Below are positions 36,161 through 46,959 of a stretch of DNA of 64,000 bases, one piece after another. The position numbers and the translations under genes were made by a program. The DNA is from Pseudooceanicola algae. Its GTDB lineage: Bacteria > Pseudomonadota > Alphaproteobacteria > Rhodobacterales > Rhodobacteraceae. Under the pieces are notes generated by a model. The model had not been told where the DNA came from, searched no databases, and was given only the letters and a program-made list of their open reading frames with translations. Location of the stretch: contig NZ_CP060436.1 of assembly GCF_003590145.2 (NCBI RefSeq), positions 3,105,001 through 3,169,000 on the forward strand, read 5' to 3'. The stretch's first letter is position 1, and the number at the start of each line of letters is the position of its first letter.

Positions 36161-38085
36161 TCGAGGACCTGCAGTTCCAGGACCGATCCCGCGCCCAGAT
36201 GCACCGTGTTGCGGGCCACGCGATGGCCGCGCGCGGTGCCCTCGGGGTCGCCGGTATTGGGGTTGATGTCGAACTTCGGAAAATTCGAGGACGAGATATC
36301 GAGCCGCAGCCGATGCCCCCTGGCAAAGCGGTTGGCGGTGGCAAAGGGCGTTATCGTGATGTCGAACGGGGTTTCGTCCGTCACTGGCTCGGGTGCGTCA
36401 TAGCCCTTGCGATAGCGCACCCGGAAAATACCGTCGGTCAGGATCATCGCATAGCCGCGCGGATAATCGGGCGAGGGCGGATAAACATCGACCAGCTTGG
36501 CGGTGAAATCCGTGTCCGGCGCATCGGTGGACACGGTCAGCCGCAGGGTCACCGGCCCCGCCACCACCAGATCCTGTTCCAGCGGCGCGGTCTGGAAGCT
36601 GAGGACATCGCGTCGCGCGATCAGCGGCAGGCCGGGGCTGCGACAGCCGTAAAAGGCGCTGTCCTCGGTCTGATCGAAGGGGCCGCCGGTAAAGATCGGC
36701 TCGCCTGAAGTCAGGGCACCGCCGATGGTCGGCACCGGGTCTGCGGGGTCGTAGTGGTAGGTCAGCGCGCCTGTGTCCGCCCTGTCCCCAAGGCTCATGT
36801 CCGCGCACGGATATAGCTGCAGGGGGCGGGCCTCCGGCACCGGCCAGTCGGTGGTCTCGATCCAGGTGCCGCCATGATCCAGCCGGCCCTCGGGCGTCCT
36901 GGCGCCGCTGCCGCCGCCCATGACGAACAGGTGCACACGGGCGTCACGCGGGCTTTGCGTGCCGTCTTTCAGCCATTTGTCGAAATACTTCAGCCGGAAG
37001 CTGAGCCAGTCGTCGTCGATTTGCCCGTCAAAGGTCGCGCGGAGGCCGAAATCCACGTCGCCAAAGACCTGCCGGGACCGGTTGCCATGGGTCCAGGGCC
37101 CCATGATCAGGGTCAGGGGTCGCTGCGCATCGCCCTTCAGCCCGGCAAAGTTTTCCAGGGTGGAGCGGACATAGACGTCGTACCAGCTCGACATCAGGAT
37201 GATCGGGATGCGGGGGAAGCTGTGGTAAAAGCCGGCGGCCCAGATGCCGGTCTTCTGCCAGAAGGGCCCGAAGGTGCCGTTCTGCCACTGGTCCAGCAGA
37301 TAGCCTTCGTAATCCGGGTCCCAGCGGACGGGCGAACGCCCGCGCGTCCAGGGTGTGCGCGACATCCAGTCGGACAGGTTCTCGGCCTGGATCGCACGCA
37401 GGATGGCGGGATCGGCGGCGGCCAGGGGGGCCTCCAGCGCGCGGTTGTAGGCCCAGGTGGCCTGTTTCATTTCCAGCGCACCGCCCTGGCGGATGCCGCA
37501 GGTGAAGGCGTTGGAAAAGCCGCCCGAATCCACGGCCATGCAGGCCAGGCCCGGCGGGTTCAGGCAGGCCAGCGCCATCTGCGTATGGGCGTCATAGCTA
37601 AGGCCCATGGTGCCGATCCGACCGTTGCAGAAACTCTGCGCCTCGATCCAGACCATGGAATCAAAGCCATCTTCGGCCTCGTTCAGGTACTTGGTGAAAC
37701 TGCCTTCGGAGCCATAGCGGCCACGGCAATCCTGCCAGATGACCACGTAGCCTTCGTCGACCAGCCGGCAGGCAAGTTCGGTGCGGGTGTAGGGCTGCGG
37801 GCGGGCCAGCGAAAATTCGGTGCGCGGGGTGCCGGCCTTGTCATAGGGGGTGCGTTCAAAGATCACGGGCAGGGGGGCAGGGTTCGGCCCGCCCCCCATA
37901 TCCGCGGGGCGGAAGATATCCGTGGCAAGGTGGATACCATCCCGCATCGGGATCATCACGTCGCGGTGGACGACCACCCCCGGCCCGGCGGGTTCGGCCA
38001 GGGGCAGAACGACCGCAGACAGGTCCTCCGGGGTTCGGTCCCCCATGGCAGGGGCGGTTTGATCAGGGGTGGTCATCCGTGTCAT
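36157..38085 (-). CDS. CocE/NonD-family (X-Pro dipeptidyl-peptidase S15-like) hydrolase
   Basis: Alpha/beta hydrolase of 642 residues without a signal peptide. The nucleophile elbow is GTMGLSYDAHTQ, preceded by VIWQDCRGRYGSEG; the N-terminal MIPMRDGIHLATDIFRP block is diagnostic for the family. The C-terminal part is the jelly-roll domain (GYAMILTDGIFRVRYR, GHRLRLDISSSNFPKFDINP). Members include cocaine esterase, glutaryl-7-ACA acylase and X-Pro dipeptidyl peptidase. The ATG overlaps the stop of the peptide-binding protein gene, so it probably cleaves what the importer brings in. It is the last gene of a six-gene operon. Confidence 0.92.
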   Translation of the reverse strand: MTRMTTPDQTAPAMGDRTPEDLSAVVLPLAEPAGPGVVVHRDVMIPMRDGIHLATDIFRPADMGGGPNPAPLPVIFERTPYDKAGTPRTEFSLARPQPYTRTELACRLVDEGYVVIWQDCRGRYGSEGSFTKYLNEAEDGFDSMVWIEAQSFCNGRIGTMGLSYDAHTQMALACLNPPGLACMAVDSGGFSNAFTCGIRQGGALEMKQATWAYNRALEAPLAAADPAILRAIQAENLSDWMSRTPWTRGRSPVRWDPDYEGYLLDQWQNGTFGPFWQKTGIWAAGFYHSFPRIPIILMSSWYDVYVRSTLENFAGLKGDAQRPLTLIMGPWTHGNRSRQVFGDVDFGLRATFDGQIDDDWLSFRLKYFDKWLKDGTQSPRDARVHLFVMGGGSGARTPEGRLDHGGTWIETTDWPVPEARPLQLYPCADMSLGDRADTGALTYHYDPADPVPTIGGALTSGEPIFTGGPFDQTEDSAFYGCRSPGLPLIARRDVLSFQTAPLEQDLVVAGPVTLRLTVSTDAPDTDFTAKLVDVYPPSPDYPRGYAMILTDGIFRVRYRKGYDAPEPVTDETPFDITITPFATANRFARGHRLRLDISSSNFPKFDINPNTGDPEGTARGHRVARNTVHLGAGSVLELQVLD

Positions 38086-39656
38086 TCGGTCGAGTTCACG
38101 TTCTGCGGCAGGGTCTGTTCGGACAGGCCCGCGGCGATGTTCAGCCCGTCCTTCAGGCCCCAATGCACCTTCTGCCAATACAGCGGCACGATCGGCGTTT
38201 CGGCAAAGACCATGGCCGTCACGTCCTGAAGCCTGGCATCCAGGGCTTCGGGATCGAATTCGGTCAGCGCCTCTTCCAGGGCCGCATCATAGGCCGGATC
38301 GCTGAAGCGGACGCGGTTGAAGGCGCCCATCCCGGCCTCCTTGTCGTAACTGTGCAGCAGGGCCTGCAGCAGCGGTGCCGAAGTGGGTGTCGAAGCCCCG
38401 AGCGAGAAGACGAAGGCGCCGTAATCGCCGGCCGTCGCGGCCTTGGAATAGACCGAATAGGGCAGCGCCTCGACGCCGTTCACCTTCAGCCCGCCCCGGG
38501 TCAGCATCTGGCCAAGCGCCTGTGCCAGGTCCGCGTCGCCGGGAAAGCGGTCGTTGGAGCTTGAGATCGTGATGCCGAAACCGTCGGGATAGCCCGCCTC
38601 GGTCAGCAGTTCATGGGCCTTTGCGACATCGGGCGTGTCCGGTGCCACATCGGGGTTATGTCCGCCAAGCGCCTCGGGGGCGAGTTGGCCGGCCGGGACG
38701 CCCGAACCGCCCAGAATCCGGTCGACGATCAGATCGCGGTCGATCATCAGCGACACGGCCTTGCGGACGCGGGCATCCTTGAAGGGGTTCACATCCAGCG
38801 GCGCGCCGGACAGGTCGGTCACGCCGGGCGCCTGATCAAAGCGCATCGAGAGGCCAAGATAGATCACCCGGCCCGAGGGGGTCGAAAAGACGCTCAGCCC
38901 ATCGGTGCTTTCGACGCGGGGCACATCCTGCGGCGGCAGGGCATCGGCCACGTCGACCGCACCCGACAGCAGGGCCGCCACCCGTGCCGCGTCGTTCGAG
39001 ATAAAGCGGATCTCGACATCCTTGAATTCCGGCGCGCCGCCCCAGTAATCCTCGTTCGCCGTCATGGTCAGGGTCTCGCCGGGCTTCCAGTCGCCAAAGA
39101 CATAAGGCCCGGTGCCGATGGCCGCCGTGCCGCTGTTGAAATCTTCGCTGGCCAGACCTTCGGAGGCCGCCTTCGAGATGATGAAGACGCGCCCGATGTC
39201 CTCCATCAATGTCGGGGCCGGGCTGGCAGTGGTGATACGGACGGTCAGGTCATCGACCTTTTCCATCGTCGCCACGGCTGAAACCATGTCGGTATAGGGC
39301 GCGGGCGAATTGGGTACCTCGTCCGCGCGTTCCAGCGAATAGATGACGTCATCGGCGGTAAAGGGTGACCCGTCGTGGAAGGTCACGCCTTCGCGCAGGT
39401 GCAGAACCCAGGTCGTCGGATCGACCACGTCCCAGCTGGTGGCGAGACCGGGCGACACCTGCAGGCTGGGGTCGAAGCTGACCAGCCGGTCGAAGAACAT
39501 GGTCGAGGTCATCTGGTTGTTGCCGGTCCGCGAGAACTGCGGGTCGATCGAGCTTTGTTCGGACGACCGTCCGATGGTCAGATCCTGGGCAAAGGCAGGG
39601 ACCAGCCAGGAAGTCGAAAGCAGCGCCGCGATGGCGGCGGTCTTGACGAAAGTCAT
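38082..39656 (-). CDS. Dipeptide/oligopeptide ABC transporter substrate-binding protein (SBP family 5)
   Basis: Periplasmic binding protein of 524 residues. The ATG at 39656 follows AAGGAGTTTCCAC and opens a signal peptide ending near residue 24 (VPAFAQ). SBP_bac_5 hallmarks are the SSIDPQFSRTGNN start and LREGVTFHDGSPFTADDVIY, then GTGPYVFGDWKPGE. Ligands in this family include peptides, nickel complexes and glycosides. It lies after the ATPase genes and before the hydrolase, overlapping both by ATGA. Confidence 0.94.
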   Translation of the reverse strand: MTFVKTAAIAALLSTSWLVPAFAQDLTIGRSSEQSSIDPQFSRTGNNQMTSTMFFDRLVSFDPSLQVSPGLATSWDVVDPTTWVLHLREGVTFHDGSPFTADDVIYSLERADEVPNSPAPYTDMVSAVATMEKVDDLTVRITTASPAPTLMEDIGRVFIISKAASEGLASEDFNSGTAAIGTGPYVFGDWKPGETLTMTANEDYWGGAPEFKDVEIRFISNDAARVAALLSGAVDVADALPPQDVPRVESTDGLSVFSTPSGRVIYLGLSMRFDQAPGVTDLSGAPLDVNPFKDARVRKAVSLMIDRDLIVDRILGGSGVPAGQLAPEALGGHNPDVAPDTPDVAKAHELLTEAGYPDGFGITISSSNDRFPGDADLAQALGQMLTRGGLKVNGVEALPYSVYSKAATAGDYGAFVFSLGASTPTSAPLLQALLHSYDKEAGMGAFNRVRFSDPAYDAALEEALTEFDPEALDARLQDVTAMVFAETPIVPLYWQKVHWGLKDGLNIAAGLSEQTLPQNVNSTE

Positions 39657-40726
39657 GTGGAAACTCCTTGTTGGGTCGGTTTCTTGTTGTTGATTGCGGG
39701 TTGTCCGGTGCCATCGCCGAGGTGGCAGGCGACCATGTGACCGGGTTGCGCGGGGCGCAGGGTCGGCCGCGTGGTCCGGCAGATGTCGATGGCAAAGGGG
39801 CATCTTGGGTGGAAGTGGCAGCCCGAGGGCGGATTGACCGGGGAAGGGATCTCTCCCTTCACGGTCGAAAAGCGGTGGCCGCGCCGGTCGATCCGGGGGA
39901 TCTCTTCCAGCAGGGCCTGGGTATAAGGGTGGCGCGCGGCGTCGAATATCTGCGCGGTCGGCGCGCTTTCGACGATGCGGCCAAGGTACATGATCACCAC
40001 CCGGTCCGAGATATAGCGAACCACCGAAAGGTCATGGCTGATGAACAGCAGGGTCAGAGACAGCTCCTGACGCAGGCGCACCAGCAGGTTGATGACCTGG
40101 GCCTGGATCGATACGTCCAGCGCCGCGATGCTTTCGTCGCAGACCAGGAAATCGGGGTTCACCGCCAGAGCGCGGGCGATGCCGATGCGCTGGCGCTGGC
40201 CGCCGGAGAACTGGTGCGGATAGCGGTTGGCCATGGCCGGATCCAGCCCGACCAGCCCCATCAGTTGCCCGACCAGCGCGGCGGTGTCGCGACGCGGCAC
40301 GATCCCATGCAGGCGCGGGGCCTCGCCGATGATCTCGGCCACCTTCTTGCGCGGGTTCAGCGACGACATCGGGTCCTGAAAGATGATCTGCGTGGCCAGC
40401 CGCATGGCGCGGGCTTCGGCCCCCTTCAGGCGGGCGATGTCCTTGCCATCGCGCAGCACGGCGCCCTCCGTGGCGGGCAACATCCCGGCCACCACCCGGC
40501 CGAGGGTGGACTTGCCACAGCCGGATTCCCCGACCAGTCCGACGACCTCGCCGCGCGCGATCTCAAGCGTGACCTCGTCCAGCGCATGGACCACGGGCGG
40601 GTCCTTGGCCAGCCGGGCGCGGATCGCCAGCCGTTCGGCCATGTCGGTCTTGCGGCGGAACTGCTTGGTGACCCGGTCGACCTTGACCATGGGCGCAGAG
40701 GGGGAAGGCGTCATGGGGGCGGTCAT
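39653..40726 (-). CDS. Peptide ABC transporter ATP-binding protein 2 (DppF/OppF type)
   Basis: ATPase of 357 residues. Walker A is GESGCGKST, signature FSGGQRQRIGIARAL, Walker B FLVCDESIAALD, switch FISHDLSVVRY. The C-terminal oligopeptide extension holds the cysteine motif of this family, CHFHPRCPFAIDIC, then a late Cys. OppF-type proteins typically carry the FQDPMSSLNPR segment seen here. It overlaps both neighbours by ATGA. Confidence 0.95.
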   Translation of the reverse strand: MTAPMTPSPSAPMVKVDRVTKQFRRKTDMAERLAIRARLAKDPPVVHALDEVTLEIARGEVVGLVGESGCGKSTLGRVVAGMLPATEGAVLRDGKDIARLKGAEARAMRLATQIIFQDPMSSLNPRKKVAEIIGEAPRLHGIVPRRDTAALVGQLMGLVGLDPAMANRYPHQFSGGQRQRIGIARALAVNPDFLVCDESIAALDVSIQAQVINLLVRLRQELSLTLLFISHDLSVVRYISDRVVIMYLGRIVESAPTAQIFDAARHPYTQALLEEIPRIDRRGHRFSTVKGEIPSPVNPPSGCHFHPRCPFAIDICRTTRPTLRPAQPGHMVACHLGDGTGQPAINNKKPTQQGVST

Positions 40727-41697
40727 GCGGGGGCCTCCTGCATCAGCGGATGGAAGCAGCGCCAACTGCGGGACTGATCGCCGGTTTCGGGCGGCTCTTC
40801 CTGACAGGCGGCGCTTGCAAAGGCACAGCGCGGGCGGAACGGGCAGCCAGCGGGGCGGCCAAGGGCCGGCGGGGCCTGTCCGGGGATCTGGCGCAGGGGC
40901 GCGCCGCGGTCGTTTTCCATCGGCAGGGACTCGATCAGCCCGCGGGTATAGGGATGGCGCGACTGGTCCAGCACCTGATCCACGCTGCCGCGTTCGACGA
41001 TCCGACCGGCGTACATGACGGCGACTTTCTGGGCGAGCGCGGCGACCACGCCGAGATCATGCGAGATCCAGATCAGCCCCATGCCCATCTCGCGGGTCAG
41101 TTTCTGGACCTCGGACAGGATCTGGCTCTGGATTGTCACGTCCAGCGCGGTGGTCGGTTCGTCCGCGATGATCAGGTCGGGGCGGTGCAGCAGGGCGATG
41201 GCGATCGCCACCCGCTGGCGCATACCGCCGGAAAATTCATGCGGATAGGCGTCGATCCGTTCCTCGGGGCGCGGAATGCCGACCATGCCAAGGGCGTCGC
41301 GGGCCTGGGCGCGGGCTTCGGATTTCGACACCTTGCGATGGGCGCGCACGGTTTCGACCATCTGCGTGCCGATGCGCAGCACCGGGTTCAGCGTCATCAT
41401 CGGATCCTGGAAGATCATCGCGATCCGGTCGCCCCGCAGGGCGCGCAGCCGGGCGGCCGAGGCGGCGCGCAGGTCTTCGCCTTCGAACAGGATCCGGCCC
41501 TCGACGATACGTCCGGGCGGATCGACCAGCCCCAGCAACGAAAAGCCGGTGATCGACTTGCCCGACCCGCTTTCCCCGACGAGGCCAAGGATCTCGCCCC
41601 GGTTCAGGGTCAGGTCGACGCCATCGACCGCGCGCACGGTGCCGTTGGGGGTCTCGAACCAGGTCTTGAGGTTGCGCAGCTCCAGAAGATTGCTCAT
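40723..41697 (-). CDS. Peptide ABC transporter ATP-binding protein 1 (DppD/OppD type)
   Basis: ATPase of 324 residues. Walker A is GESGSGKSI (the usual last Thr/Ser replaced by Ser-Ile as in many DppD proteins), signature [15 protein letters not shown], Walker [13 protein letters not shown], switch ISHDLGVVA. The C-terminal cysteine region is [14 protein letters not shown]. It pairs with the DppF-like protein. Its start overlaps the permease stop (ATGA). Confidence 0.95.
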   Translation of the reverse strand: MSNLLELRNLKTWFETPNGTVRAVDGVDLTLNRGEILGLVGESGSGKSITGFSLLGLVDPPGRIVEGRILFEGEDLRAASAARLRALRGDRIAMIFQDPMMTLNPVLRIGTQMVETVRAHRKVSKSEARAQARDALGMVGIPRPEERIDAYPHEFSGGMRQRVAIAIALLHRPDLIIADEPTTALDVTIQSQILSEVQKLTREMGMGLIWISHDLGVVAALAQKVAVMYAGRIVERGSVDQVLDQSRHPYTRGLIESLPMENDRGAPLRQIPGQAPPALGRPAGCPFRPRCAFASAACQEEPPETGDQSRSWRCFHPLMQEAPA

Positions 41698-42584
41698 TTC
41701 GCCAGCCTCGGGTTCAGGATTTCGCGCAGCCGGTCGCCGACGATATTGACGGAGAAGACAAGGATCAGAAGCAACAGCCCCGGATAGACCGACATCCAGT
41801 AGAGCCCGGCCAGCATGACCTGATAGCCATTGGCAATCAGCAGCCCCAGCGAGGGTTCGGTGATCGGCAGCCCGATCCCGAGAAAGCTGAGCGTCGCCTC
41901 GGCGGCGATGGCGCTGGCGATCTGGATGGTGCCGATGACGATCAGCGGCGGCAGGCAATTGGGCAGGATGTGACTGCCCATGATCCGCCAGGCGGGAATG
42001 CCGAGGCAGCGGGCCGCTTCGGCGTATTCCTTTCCGGATTCGACCAGGGCCGTGGCCCGGACCGCGCGGGCGAAATAGGCCCATTGCACGAAGACCAGCG
42101 CCAGGATCACCTTGCCGACCCCCTGGCCGAAGACGACCAGGATCATCAGCGCCACGAGGATCGTCGGAAAGCCCAGCATCAGGTCGACGAAGCGCATGAT
42201 CACGCTGTCGACCACCCCGCCCCGATAGGCCGCCAGCAGCCCCAGCGCGGTGCCGACCGCCATGGCCAGCAGCCCCGCCGTGGCCCCGACCGCCAGCGAT
42301 GTGCGCAGGCCGTATAGCATGGCCGAGAACATGTCGCGCCCCTGCCCATCGGTGCCCAGCAGATAGGTCATGCCGGTATAGCCCTGGCTCATCGGCGGCA
42401 GCTTGGAATCGAAGAAGTCGATCTCGGCCAGGTCATAGGGGTTCTGCGGCGCGATCATCGGCGCAAGGATCGCCGCCAGCAACAGGGTCAGGCAGATCAG
42501 GCTGGCGATGCTGGCCTTGGGGGATTTCAGGATGCCGCCGGCGATCCGCGCCGCCATGCTTTCGGATTTCAGCAGGGCGATCAT
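41694..42584 (-). CDS. Peptide ABC transporter permease (DppC/OppC type)
   Basis: Inner-membrane permease of 296 residues. An N-terminal membrane segment around residues 27-47 is followed by the OppC-type periplasmic stretch with [20 protein letters not shown]. The EAA loop is [20 protein letters not shown]. It overlaps the upstream DppB-like gene and the downstream DppD-like gene by ATGA. Confidence 0.94.
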   Translation of the reverse strand: MIALLKSESMAARIAGGILKSPKASIASLICLTLLLAAILAPMIAPQNPYDLAEIDFFDSKLPPMSQGYTGMTYLLGTDGQGRDMFSAMLYGLRTSLAVGATAGLLAMAVGTALGLLAAYRGGVVDSVIMRFVDLMLGFPTILVALMILVVFGQGVGKVILALVFVQWAYFARAVRATALVESGKEYAEAARCLGIPAWRIMGSHILPNCLPPLIVIGTIQIASAIAAEATLSFLGIGLPITEPSLGLLIANGYQVMLAGLYWMSVYPGLLLLILVFSVNIVGDRLREILNPRLAK

Positions 42585-43552
42585 TGCGCACGCCCCCGGA
42601 TCCGGGGGTCGAGCGCGGAATAAAGCACGTCGACCAGAAAGTTGATCAGGATGAACATGGTGACGATGACCAGGATGTAGGCAACCACCACGGGCCGGTC
42701 GAGCATGTTGATCGAATCGATGATCAGCTTGCCGACACCGGGCCAGGCAAAGATCGTCTCGGTCACCACGGCAAAGGCGATCAGCGATCCGAATTCGATG
42801 CCGAGCACGGTGACGATCGGGATCAGGATGGTTTTCAATACGTGGACGAACAGGATGCGGCCTTCGCCCAGCCCCCGTGCCCGCGCATATTTCACGAAAT
42901 CGAGCGGCATGGTTTCCTGCACGCCGGTCCGCGTCAGGCGGATCACCAGCGCGACCTGCGCCAGCGCCAGATTGGTGGCGGGCATCAGCAGATGGGTGAA
43001 CCCGTCCCAGGTGGCATAGCTGGTGCGGACGCCAAGGATCGTCCCGGTCTCGCCCCGCCCGGTCGAGGGCAGCCAGCCCAGCCAGACCGAAAAGATCATG
43101 ATCAGCATCATGCCCTGCCAGAAATTCGGCAGCGAGAACCCAAGGATGGAGCCGGTCATGATGCTTTCATCGCTGAGCGAACCGGGGCGCGTCCCGGCCC
43201 ATAGCCCCAGCGGTATCCCGAGGAACAGCGACAGGAACAGCGCCGTGGTGACCAGTTCCAGCGTCGCGGGCAGCCGTTCGAAGATCACTTCGAGCGCGGG
43301 GCGATTGTAGACGAAGCTGCGGCCGAAATCGCCCTGCAGGGCGGAGGTCAGGAAGGTCCAGTATTGCACCGGCAGCGGCTGATCCAGGTTCAGCGAGGCC
43401 GCGACCTGGGCCCGTTCGGCCATGGTCGCATCCGAGGACAGCAGGATCTCCAGCGGGTCGCCGATGGCGTAGACGCCAAGGAAGACCACCAGCGAGGTGA
43501 TGGCGAGGACCAACAGGGCCTGAAATACCCGGCGAAGGATGAAAACGGTCAT
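42581..43552 (-). CDS. Peptide ABC transporter permease (DppB/OppB type)
   Basis: Inner-membrane permease of 323 residues and the first gene of the six-gene operon. The FILRRVFQALLVLAITSLVV first membrane helix, the RPALEVIFERLPATLEL segment and DFVKYARARGLGEGRILFVH EAA-type loop are typical of DppB. No good ribosome-binding site precedes the ATG at 43552; instead a perfect GC palindrome (GGCGGGCCCGCC, 43554-43565) abuts it and could affect initiation. Confidence 0.94.
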   Translation of the reverse strand: MTVFILRRVFQALLVLAITSLVVFLGVYAIGDPLEILLSSDATMAERAQVAASLNLDQPLPVQYWTFLTSALQGDFGRSFVYNRPALEVIFERLPATLELVTTALFLSLFLGIPLGLWAGTRPGSLSDESIMTGSILGFSLPNFWQGMMLIMIFSVWLGWLPSTGRGETGTILGVRTSYATWDGFTHLLMPATNLALAQVALVIRLTRTGVQETMPLDFVKYARARGLGEGRILFVHVLKTILIPIVTVLGIEFGSLIAFAVVTETIFAWPGVGKLIIDSINMLDRPVVVAYILVIVTMFILINFLVDVLYSALDPRIRGRAQ

Positions 43553-43724
43553 GGGCGGGCCCGCCGGTTGCGGGCGGGCTGAACCTTTGGTGGTGACATG
43601 TGGCGTATGGCTTCCCTGTCGCGGGCCTGTTTGCCGGCCCTGATGAGGGAAAGCTTGCGGGACGATTCGAGTCTATGCAAGATTATGAAAATATGTCCCA
43701 CGGCTATGCGTAAATGGAATAGAT
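43553..43724. promoter_or_regulatory. Divergent control region between the peptide operon and lysR
   Basis: 172 bp. The half near the lysR gene is clearly AT-richer (about 43670-43724), as expected for overlapping divergent promoters and LysR binding. I could not single out a convincing T-N11-A box. Confidence 0.4.
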
Positions 43725-44630
43725 ATGCAGCTTGTCCAGCTTCAGACCTTTCGGGCGGTGATCGAACACGGGTCGACTCAGGCGGCGGCCGAGTACCTCG
43801 GGGTCACGCAATCCGCCGTGTCGCGCCGGATAACGCAGTTGGAACAGCACCTTGGTCTGGACCTCTTCCGCCGAGAGAAAGGCCGGCTGGTGCCGACACG
43901 GGATTGCCGGCTGTTGCAGGGGCAGATCTTCGGCATGGTGGACCGGGGCGCGCGGCTTGGCGCGTTGGCGCAGGAACTGCGCAAGGGAAATTCCTCGGCC
44001 ATAACGCTGCGGATTGCAGTGCCGTCCAGCCTGACCTTGTCGATCCTGCCCGGCATTCTGCGCGATTTTCTGGCAGCCAACGACCTTGTGCAGGTCGAAT
44101 TGCACACCGGCCCCTATGACTCGATCGAACGGATGCTGTTGGATGAACGGGCCGAGATCGGGTTTCTTCGCATCCCCGTGCAGGCCGCGGGTCTAAGCGT
44201 CACCCCGGTGATCGAGGCCCGCACCGTCTGCGTCATGCCGAACGACCATCCGCTGACCGCGCGCCGCGAAATCTCGATCGCCGATCTGCGGGATGAACAG
44301 TTGATCCTGCTGGGGCGGCGCCGCGCCCCGCGCCGCGAGGTCGACGAAGCCTTCTGGGGCGCCGGCTTTACCCCCAGAGTCCGGGTCGAGGCGCATTCGG
44401 TCCTGTCGGCCTGTTCCCTGGTGGCCAATGGCATGGGGGTGACGCTGGTCAATGAATTGATGGCGCGGGATTACGACCATCTGGCCGTCACCCACCGCCC
44501 CGTCACGCCGGAATTGAACCACCGTTTCGCCTTTGCCCTGAATACCGAGATCCCGCTGTCGCAGGCAGGGCAAAGTTTCCTCGACCTGGCGACGGAGCGC
44601 TTGCAGAGTTTGTTGCAACCAACGGGTTGA
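43725..44630 (+). CDS. LysR-family transcriptional regulator
   Basis: 301-residue LTTR. The N-terminal winged helix covers residues 1-60 (VQLQTFRAVIEHGSTQAAAE then LGVTQSAVSRRITQLEQHLG); the periplasmic-binding-like effector domain follows from about residue 90. It is divergent from the peptide importer operon across 172 bp, so it is the likely regulator of that operon. The effector is unknown. A weak GGAATAG site precedes the ATG. Confidence 0.93.
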   Translation: MQLVQLQTFRAVIEHGSTQAAAEYLGVTQSAVSRRITQLEQHLGLDLFRREKGRLVPTRDCRLLQGQIFGMVDRGARLGALAQELRKGNSSAITLRIAVPSSLTLSILPGILRDFLAANDLVQVELHTGPYDSIERMLLDERAEIGFLRIPVQAAGLSVTPVIEARTVCVMPNDHPLTARREISIADLRDEQLILLGRRRAPRREVDEAFWGAGFTPRVRVEAHSVLSACSLVANGMGVTLVNELMARDYDHLAVTHRPVTPELNHRFAFALNTEIPLSQAGQSFLDLATERLQSLLQPTG

Positions 44631-44655
44631 TCAGCGGAGCTGATTCGAAAAGGTC

Positions 44656-45312
44656 CTAGGTCAGGGCCTCGACCGGGGGCAGATCGGGGCGTGGACGCGA
44701 CACCATTTCGGTGGCTTCCTCGGGCGGCAGCCCCGCCAGGCACAGCAGCCGGATCGCCGCTGCGGGCAGGGCATCCGAACCGGTTTCACCCCGATAGACC
44801 GCCAGACAGACCCCGACGATAGCATGGGTGGTCAGCATCCAGCTGAGCGCCGGGTCGCCAGAGGTAAAGCGACCGGCCCTGGCACCACGCGCCAGCAGGT
44901 CCGTGGTCAACGGTCCGATGCGGCGAAACATGGCATCCGCGACGATGCCGGAGCGGCCCAGAAGCTGCTTCCAGCGGGAATCGCTGGCGGCGGTTTCCAG
45001 GACCGTCATCAGCGCCACCGCATAGATATGCGCCGGATCGCGGAAGGACCGGGTCGCGGATTCCACCCGGATGGACAGATCCTGCATGATCTCTTCCAGC
45101 ACCGCGACGGCCAGATCTTCTTTCGAGCGGAAGTAGTTGTAGACGGTCCCGGCGCCCATGTCGGCGCGGTCGGCGATTTCGAGCATGGTCGCCGCATCGA
45201 TGCCCTTTTCGGACATCACGTCACTGGCGGCGCGAATCAACGCTTCGCGATTGCGACGTTGGCGGCGGGCTACGCGCCCTTCTTTTGGCGATTCGCCTTT
45301 TTCAACGCTCAT
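44656..45312 (-). CDS. TetR-family transcriptional regulator
   Basis: 218 residues from the ATG at 45312 (AAGGGGA upstream). The DNA-binding helix-turn-helix spans about residues 20-65: IRAASDVMSEKGIDAATMLE then IADRADMGAGTVYNYFRSKE. The C-terminal ligand domain is all-helical with no clear family. It is divergent from the importer starting at 45737 and a dyad lies right behind its start, suggesting autoregulation and control of the transporter. Confidence 0.92.
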   Translation of the reverse strand: MSVEKGESPKEGRVARRQRRNREALIRAASDVMSEKGIDAATMLEIADRADMGAGTVYNYFRSKEDLAVAVLEEIMQDLSIRVESATRSFRDPAHIYAVALMTVLETAASDSRWKQLLGRSGIVADAMFRRIGPLTTDLLARGARAGRFTSGDPALSWMLTTHAIVGVCLAVYRGETGSDALPAAAIRLLCLAGLPPEEATEMVSRPRPDLPPVEALT

Positions 45313-45323
45313 AAGATAGTCCC

Positions 45324-45346
45324 CTTGAAACTGAACGTTATTCAAG
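45324..45346. promoter_or_regulatory. Candidate TetR operator
   Basis: CTTGAA (45324-45329) and TTCAAG (45341-45346) with 11 nt between. A nested TGAA-N5-TTCA occurs at 45332-45344. It begins 12 bp upstream of the tetR start codon. Confidence 0.5.
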
Positions 45347-45513
45347 GTTGACTGACGTCGCAAGTGAATGAGTGGCCGAACAGGCGCCGAACGTCGGAAT
45401 GCAACGCAACCGCCGATGCCTGCCTAAATGCGGTGCAAACCAGCAGATCGGAAAAAATCACGAAATTTGTGCTGGTAAAGAAGGTTTTTCCAACAAATAG
45501 TGATGTGAAACAA

Positions 45514-45551
45514 AATCAGATCTGATTAATACTTGAACATGAATGATGTTC
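45514..45551. promoter_or_regulatory. Palindromes upstream of the polyamine-type importer
   Basis: AATCAGATCTGATT (45514-45527) is a perfect 14-bp palindrome. GAACAT-N5-ATGTTC (45535-45551) follows 7 bp later. These are probable regulator-binding sites, about 190-220 bp before the importer start. Confidence 0.5.
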
Positions 45552-45736
45552 GGGTCTGACATATCAGGGATCAAGTGCATTTTCAGGGTGCATTCCGCCA
45601 AAGAAGACGTCGGAATGGCGCGGGGCGACGTCGCCGGGATCGGTGAATGCGCTAAGGTCGGACGCAAGGATCGCCATGCCGACAAGCCTACGCGGCATCG
45701 GACGATCCGCGAAGAAAAAGAAACGGGGAGCCGCAA

Positions 45737-46840
<1,104 letters not shown>

Positions 46841-46959
46841 CGACAGCAAGAGCACCCGCATCCGTCACCGGCGGATGCGGCCAATCGAGATCCCGTCCGT
46901 TCCGCCCGTAACGCAGGATCCGTTAAACCCAAAAAACGGGACAACTTGGGAGTTAAGAC

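Larger units (their letters stand above)
45313..45736. other. 424-bp AT-rich divergent intergenic region
   Basis: No gene is supported. The segment about 45440-45560 is distinctly AT-richer than its surroundings and holds three dyads, listed separately. The part from 45600 to 45736 is GC-rich and would be the untranslated leader of the importer mRNA. Confidence 0.5.
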
